Below are positions 59,851-64,000 of a stretch of 64,000 bases of DNA, piece after piece; the first letter of the stretch is position 1, and each line of letters starts with the position of its first letter. This DNA is from Candidatus Hydrogenedentota bacterium (GTDB taxonomy: Bacteria; Hydrogenedentota; Hydrogenedentia; Hydrogenedentales; SLHB01): positions 62,001-126,000 of the forward strand of contig JADLHJ010000048.1 in NCBI GenBank assembly GCA_020848835.1. Reading direction: 5' to 3'. The notes beneath the pieces are model-generated. The model was not told the DNA's origin. It made no database searches and was given only the letters and a program-made list of their open reading frames with translations. A program made the position numbers and the translations under genes.

Positions 59851-61518
59851 TCACCCCGCGGCGATCAACACAATCAACTGCGCGATCACCACGCGCGCGA
59901 CCATTGTCATCGGATACACCGTCGCATACGAAACCGTCGCCGACTCCGACGCCGTGATATTCGTCGCGAAGGCGAGCGCAGGCGGATCGGTCATGCTCCC
60001 CGACAACAACCCGCAGACCGACAAATAATTCAGCTTCATCACGCCGCGCGCGATCATCCCGACGATCATCAGCGGAATAAACGTCACACAGGCGCCCAAC
60101 AGCACGCACTGCAATCCCTCAACGCTGAACAAGGTCTCCGCAAAGTGTTCGCCAGATTTAATCCCCACGCACGCAAGAAAGATCACGATGCCCAATTCAC
60201 GCAACACAAACGCCGCGCTTTCCGGCAAGTACCACACCAGTGGTCCAATCCGTTGGATCTGGCTCAGCAGGATCGCCGTGAGCAACGGCCCGCCCGCGAG
60301 CCCCAGCTTCACCGGCGCAGGCACGCCCGGCACATGAATCGGAATGCTGCCGACAATCACACCCACTACAATTCCCAGAAACACCGGCACGAGATCGGGA
60401 TGACTCAGCGCGCGCGCGGAATTGCCCAAGATCTCCGCTGCTTTGTCGAGTCCCTTCGCTTCCCCCACCGCAACGACGCGATCGCCATACTGCAAGTGAA
60501 GCGAAGTGTTCACCGGAAGTTCAAGGCCCGCGCGCGTGATGCGCGTGATCTGCACGTGGTAGCGTTCGCGCAGTTTGAGCTCGTTCACCGTGCAACCCAA
60601 CACGTTCTTCTTCGTCACAATTAAGCGCCGGCTTGAGATTGCGCTCGGTGCGCTGGACAGATCGACGTCGGCCTTCGGTCCCACCAGCAGGCGCAGCGCG
60701 TGCAGCTTCGGGCGCGGCCCGACCGCGAGCACGATGTCGCCGGTGTGCAGCACCGTCTCCGGATCCGCCACGTGCTGCACGCCCTCGTGTTGCACGCGCG
60801 AGATGATCACGCCCGACTCTTCGAACATCGAAATTTCGCCGAGCGTGCGCCCTTCAAGCGCGAGGTTCTCGACGCGCAGGTTGACGCGATCCACAAATTC
60901 GGCCGGTTCCACAACGCGATGCTCGATCTCTTCGCGATCCGCGGCGACATTGACGCGAAACAGCACGCGCACCAGCACTAGCGCGAGAATCGTTCCGATG
61001 ACGCCGAAGGGATACGCGACCGCGTAGCCCACGCCAGGTTTTGCAGCGATATCGCTCGTAGCGCCCGTATCAATCAATGCCGATTGCGCGGCGGCGAGGC
61101 TCGGCGTGTTGGTCGTTGCGCCCGACAGGGTACCGATCGCGACAGGCATCTCAAGCCCGATAAACCACGCGCCGACAACGGCGATGATCGCGCCAATCAC
61201 AACTGTGCCCATCGCGAGCGCGTTCATCGCAATGCCCTCGCGTCGCAACGCGGAAGTAAACCCGGGCCCGACCTGCAACCCAATCGCAAACACAAAGAAG
61301 ATCAGCCCGAGGTCGCGCGCGAAGTCCATCACTTCGTGATTGAGCGACATCCCTAAATGCCCAAACAACAGGCCCGCGAAGAGGACGCCCGCCACGCCCA
61401 GCCCGATCCCGCGCACGCGAAACCCGCCAATAGCAAGGCCCAGCGCAATCACAGCGCCAATAACAATGATGGAACCTGCAGCGGTGTTGCTGCGCGCGAG
61501 TTCAAGTAGCCAGTTCAA
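59851..61518 (-). CDS. YidE/AspT-type putative transporter with TrkA-C domains
   Basis: The protein has 555 residues: five or six N-terminal helices with the AspT/YidE signature IGLGVAGVLFAGLLFGHLG and GTLSGATTNTPSLAAAQSAL, two central TrkA-C/RCK-like regulatory domains (about residues 195-365: RVENLALEGRTLGEISMFEES; RLIVTKKNVLGCTVNELKLRERY), then C-terminal helices with GLLSGSMTDPPALAFATNI. The order matches the aspartate:alanine exchanger family. The start is a TTG without a visible ribosome site. The substrate is unknown. Confidence 0.88.
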   Translation of the reverse strand: MNWLLELARSNTAAGSIIVIGAVIALGLAIGGFRVRGIGLGVAGVLFAGLLFGHLGMSLNHEVMDFARDLGLIFFVFAIGLQVGPGFTSALRREGIAMNALAMGTVVIGAIIAVVGAWFIGLEMPVAIGTLSGATTNTPSLAAAQSALIDTGATSDIAAKPGVGYAVAYPFGVIGTILALVLVRVLFRVNVAADREEIEHRVVEPAEFVDRVNLRVENLALEGRTLGEISMFEESGVIISRVQHEGVQHVADPETVLHTGDIVLAVGPRPKLHALRLLVGPKADVDLSSAPSAISSRRLIVTKKNVLGCTVNELKLRERYHVQITRITRAGLELPVNTSLHLQYGDRVVAVGEAKGLDKAAEILGNSARALSHPDLVPVFLGIVVGVIVGSIPIHVPGVPAPVKLGLAGGPLLTAILLSQIQRIGPLVWYLPESAAFVLRELGIVIFLACVGIKSGEHFAETLFSVEGLQCVLLGACVTFIPLMIVGMIARGVMKLNYLSVCGLLSGSMTDPPALAFATNITASESATVSYATVYPMTMVARVVIAQLIVLIAAG

Positions 61519-61630
61519 AGAGGTGTGCTTTCGTTTGCGGTGTTTCGTCTATGCGGAGAAATGTCGACTTAGTATAACACGCGCGGCGCGTGCGGTGGCA
61601 GTAGTCAAACGCAATTGAAGTTTGCGCATT

Positions 61631-61736
61631 CGTTTGGAGTTCCGCCTTTAGGCGGTCTTCGCCAAACGCTGTCCTTCTTGCCGCAAGCCACGCGATTTCC
61701 AAATCTCAAGACCGACTAAAGGCGGAACTACAAACG
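61631..61736. repeat. Dispersed palindromic repeat, family D copy 3
   Basis: The ends are CGTTTGGAGTTCCGCCTTTA and, inverted, CGTTTGTAGTTCCGCCTTTA. It lies between the PH-like gene and the YidE-type gene. Confidence 0.85.
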
Positions 61737-61743
61737 AAGAGTG

Positions 61744-62262
61744 TCACGTACCGCGCGCACGCTCGATTGCGGCGTGCAACGCTTCCGGATCCTGCGAGCC
61801 AATGATGTACCGCCGTTTCTCCGTCTCGATCAACACACCGCGATTGCCGCGCGCGTTCCAATAGATCGTAAACACGCCGTCAAAACGCCCAAAGCGCAAT
61901 CCCCAACCACCGGCATCCGCTATGGGACGATACGTCACCACACGCGCAGCGCGGATCGAGTCGATGCCGATCCGTTTCCAGAAGATGGGAATCGGTCTGC
62001 CAAGTTGCACGCGTATAGCTTCGCCATCAACCACCGTTCGCAGCGAGAGGATGTCAAATACAAGCAGGTAAAGTGCGACTGTAAATACCATTTCGATGGG
62101 CGTTGTAGCGTCACTACCTTCTCTTCGCAGTGCCATAATCACCGCGCCCGTGCAAATGCCGAGGATTGCAACGGCGAGCATATACACCCACGCGGCAAAG
62201 CGCTGGTGCTCTACATAGAAACCATTTTGGTTCGAGGCACGATCTATTGATTTGGCTTGCAT
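61744..62262 (-). CDS. Membrane protein with bacterial PH-like domain
   Basis: The protein has 172 residues: two membrane helices (WVYMLAVAILGICTGAVIMAL and IEMVFTVALYLLVFDILSL) followed by a PH-like beta-sandwich (TVVDGEAIRVQLGRPIPIFWKRIGIDSIRAARVV to GVFTIYWNARGNRGVLIETEKRRYIIGS). Its start overlaps the end of the small upstream gene by 19 bases. The role is unknown. Confidence 0.7.
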   Translation of the reverse strand: MQAKSIDRASNQNGFYVEHQRFAAWVYMLAVAILGICTGAVIMALRREGSDATTPIEMVFTVALYLLVFDILSLRTVVDGEAIRVQLGRPIPIFWKRIGIDSIRAARVVTYRPIADAGGWGLRFGRFDGVFTIYWNARGNRGVLIETEKRRYIIGSQDPEALHAAIERARGT

Positions 62263-62438
62263 GGTTTTGTGGATCTAATTCGACGCAGCGTCTCCTGCGC
62301 CCATGGCGACCTTTCCACTCGCTCCTCTACGAAATGCGCGAACGATTCATATTGGTCCTTGTTGGCAATATACTCGTCGTAAATGCGTGCTTGAATTTCA
62401 TTTTTCATGCGCACGCAATCGAATTTCTTTTCAGCCAT
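62244..62438 (-). CDS. Small hypothetical protein
   Basis: The frame gives 64 residues from the ATG at 62438 (MAEKKFDCVRMKNEIQARIYDEYIANKD). It is helical, charged and ends CKPNQ; no family is recognised. It overlaps the PH-like gene by 19 bases, which suggests co-translation, but the ribosome site is weak. Confidence 0.5.
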   Translation of the reverse strand: MAEKKFDCVRMKNEIQARIYDEYIANKDQYESFAHFVEERVERSPWAQETLRRIRSTKPCKPNQ

Positions 62439-62489
62439 AGCAACATTTTCCGCGCTGCGAACCACTTCCAGCGCTTCTCAAATATATGC

Positions 62490-64000
62490 TCACTGCAATG
62501 CGTGCAGCCGCTTCAGTATCGCAAGCGATTCCTTATGAATCACTGGCGCGACGTCTGGGCCGCCGGAGTTTTCTTCGCCGTACTGCGGTTCTTCGGTTTC
62601 GCCGTAGGCGTAGGGTGGCTTCACGTCCCACTGCGTCTTCGGGATGATGTAGCCGATCTCGTCGTTCGCAAGGCCGATGATCATGTTCACCTTGCCCTTC
62701 ATTTCCTTGCGCAACGGCGGCACCTCGATCGGTTCGCCGGGGAAGTCGCCACCTTCCGGCGATTCGATTCCACCCTCGGCGATCTCCGGATACAACTCGC
62801 CGGGTATCGTCAGAATTTCCAAGTCGCCGATGCGAAACGCATTTACTTCCGTGCGCGCCTTGCCCCAATACCAACCCGGATGAATAAGACCCAGCGCGAT
62901 CGCGTACCCATACATGCCGCTGATCGGCGCGAAGATCGTCTGTGCCGCGACCGACACGCGCGGGTTCTCGATCTTGATCGCCTTCTCCCCGCGCAACGCC
63001 TTTAATGCGACAATCGCCACGTTCTCGCCCAGCGCCTGCGCCTTCTCGTACGACGCGTGCTCGAACTTTTGCTGCCCGTCGCGATGCGGCACCGTTGTAT
63101 GCAGTTGCGTCATCAGTCCGCCGACCATGCCTTGGAAATACAGCGCCATGCCGCCGAAGCCTTCCGCGCCGTTCGGCTCGCCGACGCCTTTCTCCAGCCC
63201 CTCGCGCAGGTAGTTCGGGAAATCGCTCGTGAGCAGCGAATTGCTGCTGCCCAAGGTCTCAACGTGGTTGCCCCAGGAGATCATCGTCGCGATCGTCTCG
63301 TCCGTGCCGTGCTTTGTGAACCGCGCGCAACAAATCTTCAGATCAAATACCTGCGGATCGCGGCTGTCGTCCACAAATCCTTCCGGCTTGATCACTTCCT
63401 CGGCGATCGTCATGTTCGCGGGCTTCAGACCGCGCACCGCTTCTTCGACCGCATCCTTGCAGGCCTTCTGCACCTTCGCCATGTACGCGTAATCGAAGTT
63501 GGACTTGAACAGGATCGCACCGACGCCGTCCATGTTGCTCCAGATGCCCATCGTGTCCGGCGTCTCATGGTTGTGCAGCGTGGAGAACATCACGTGATCG
63601 ATTTTCAACGACGGATCGATCGACTTGCGCACGGCGATGAACTTCTCGTGCAGAATACCGATGCTGTCGATCGTCACCATCGCCACGGTCACGCCGTTGT
63701 TGCGAAACGCAATCGCCCGCGCCCAGAGGGGATCGTTCACGCCCTTGGCCGGACGGTTGTCAGAGAAGCCCGCCATCCACACGAGGTCGCGCTTGCCATT
63801 GCCGTTCGTGTCGGTCCAGGTATCGCCGTCGGATTCTTTGTATTTGCCGTCGTTATTCGCGTCGGTCCAAGTGTCGTACTGGCTCAAGTCCGGCGTGATG
63901 TCCACCTTCGCCACGCCCACCTCCAGCACCCCCGGCGCAGGCGCGCCCGCCTTCGGCAAATCCAGACTCACGCGATACGACCGGTCCGGCCCCTTCATGC
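62490..64000 (-). CDS. Neutral ceramidase-like hydrolase (N-terminus outside the window)
   Basis: The frame enters from beyond the right edge; the ATG at 63998 gives a start (MKGPDRSYRVSLDL) that has no signal peptide, so the true start is probably outside. The body matches neutral/alkaline non-lysosomal ceramidase: VGVAKVDITPDLSQYDTW, DHVMFSTLHNHETPDTMG, TIATMISWGNHVETLG and FPNYLREGLEKGV. An unusual insertion near the N-terminus (DANNDGKYKESDGDTWTDTNGNGKRD in the 46-71 region) contains two dockerin-like calcium-loop motifs. Such enzymes cleave ceramides or related amides. Confidence 0.78.
   Translation of the reverse strand, partial: MKGPDRSYRVSLDLPKAGAPAPGVLEVGVAKVDITPDLSQYDTWTDANNDGKYKESDGDTWTDTNGNGKRDLVWMAGFSDNRPAKGVNDPLWARAIAFRNNGVTVAMVTIDSIGILHEKFIAVRKSIDPSLKIDHVMFSTLHNHETPDTMGIWSNMDGVGAILFKSNFDYAYMAKVQKACKDAVEEAVRGLKPANMTIAEEVIKPEGFVDDSRDPQVFDLKICCARFTKHGTDETIATMISWGNHVETLGSSNSLLTSDFPNYLREGLEKGVGEPNGAEGFGGMALYFQGMVGGLMTQLHTTVPHRDGQQKFEHASYEKAQALGENVAIVALKALRGEKAIKIENPRVSVAAQTIFAPISGMYGYAIALGLIHPGWYWGKARTEVNAFRIGDLEILTIPGELYPEIAEGGIESPEGGDFPGEPIEVPPLRKEMKGKVNMIIGLANDEIGYIIPKTQWDVKPPYAYGETEEPQYGEENSGGPDVAPVIHKESLAILKRLHALQ

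Noticed and set aside
1..64000. CRISPR array
   Set aside because: The repeats found are dispersed palindromes at separate loci, not regularly spaced direct repeats with spacers, and no cas genes are present.

Overview
The window is a chromosomal segment of a GC-rich, Gram-negative-type bacterium. Many products carry Sec, Tat or lipoprotein signals. The gene content (several DUF1080 sugar-binding/hydrolase proteins, a Tat-exported Gfo/Idh/MocA oxidoreductase, FG-GAP/VCBS proteins, an acyltransferase_3-like DUF5009 protein, a neutral-ceramidase homologue, CehA/McbA-type metallohydrolase) is typical of environmental planctomycete-, verrucomicrobial- or Hydrogenedentota-like bacteria. The exact phylum cannot be fixed from this sequence, as there is no rRNA or ribosomal protein gene here.

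Layout. 1-12.9 kb (minus strand): a long, tightly packed unit reading from an ABC exporter (9972) through two FG-GAP proteins, a Gfo/Idh/MocA oxidoreductase, a DUF5009 membrane protein, a DUF1080 protein and a partial FG-GAP protein; upstream lie a DUF4349 lipoprotein and an acyl-CoA synthetase. 13-19 kb: a MaoC-type hydratase, then a MarR regulator with a clear promoter and overlapping palindromic operator, an FAD-linked oxidase and two beta-propeller proteins. 19-28 kb: assorted metabolic and housekeeping genes (DUF1080, ribulose-phosphate-epimerase homologue, alpha/beta hydrolase, TPR protein, PF13625 helicase-C-like protein, Kre9/KNH-domain secreted protein). 27-32 kb: an aldo/keto reductase, a large fusion of a cysteine-less radical-SAM-like barrel to a family-2 glycosyltransferase, and a cupin protein. 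32-46 kb: transporters and glycan genes: an operon of OPA-type transporter, GH10-like hydrolase and two GT4 enzymes, a divergent SGNH hydrolase, and a second operon of two large membrane proteins, a GT2 and a Wzx-like flippase.

46.5-52 kb holds a compact phage-derived cassette: capsid cement, HK97-type major capsid protein, head-tail connector, distal tail protein, a tail-hub protein with a staphylococcal-nuclease-like domain inserted in it, a further tail-associated protein and a small holin-like protein, closed by a strong terminator. Terminase, portal, protease, tail tube, tape measure, integrase and lysin are all absent, the reading frames are intact and chromosomal palindromic repeats sit inside it. 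This is the best candidate for an undescribed (possibly domesticated) system.

52.4-64 kb: a CehA/McbA-type metallohydrolase, tRNA-Ala(CGC), a small ORF, a secreted propeller-like protein, a stand-alone response regulator, a DxD glycosyltransferase, GlpQ, a YidE/AspT-type transporter, a PH-like membrane protein, a small ORF and a partial ceramidase-like protein.

The intergenic regions are seeded with at least five families of dispersed palindromic repeats (about 70-105 bp) plus a hexamer-repeat family, several of which recur three or four times in 64 kb.
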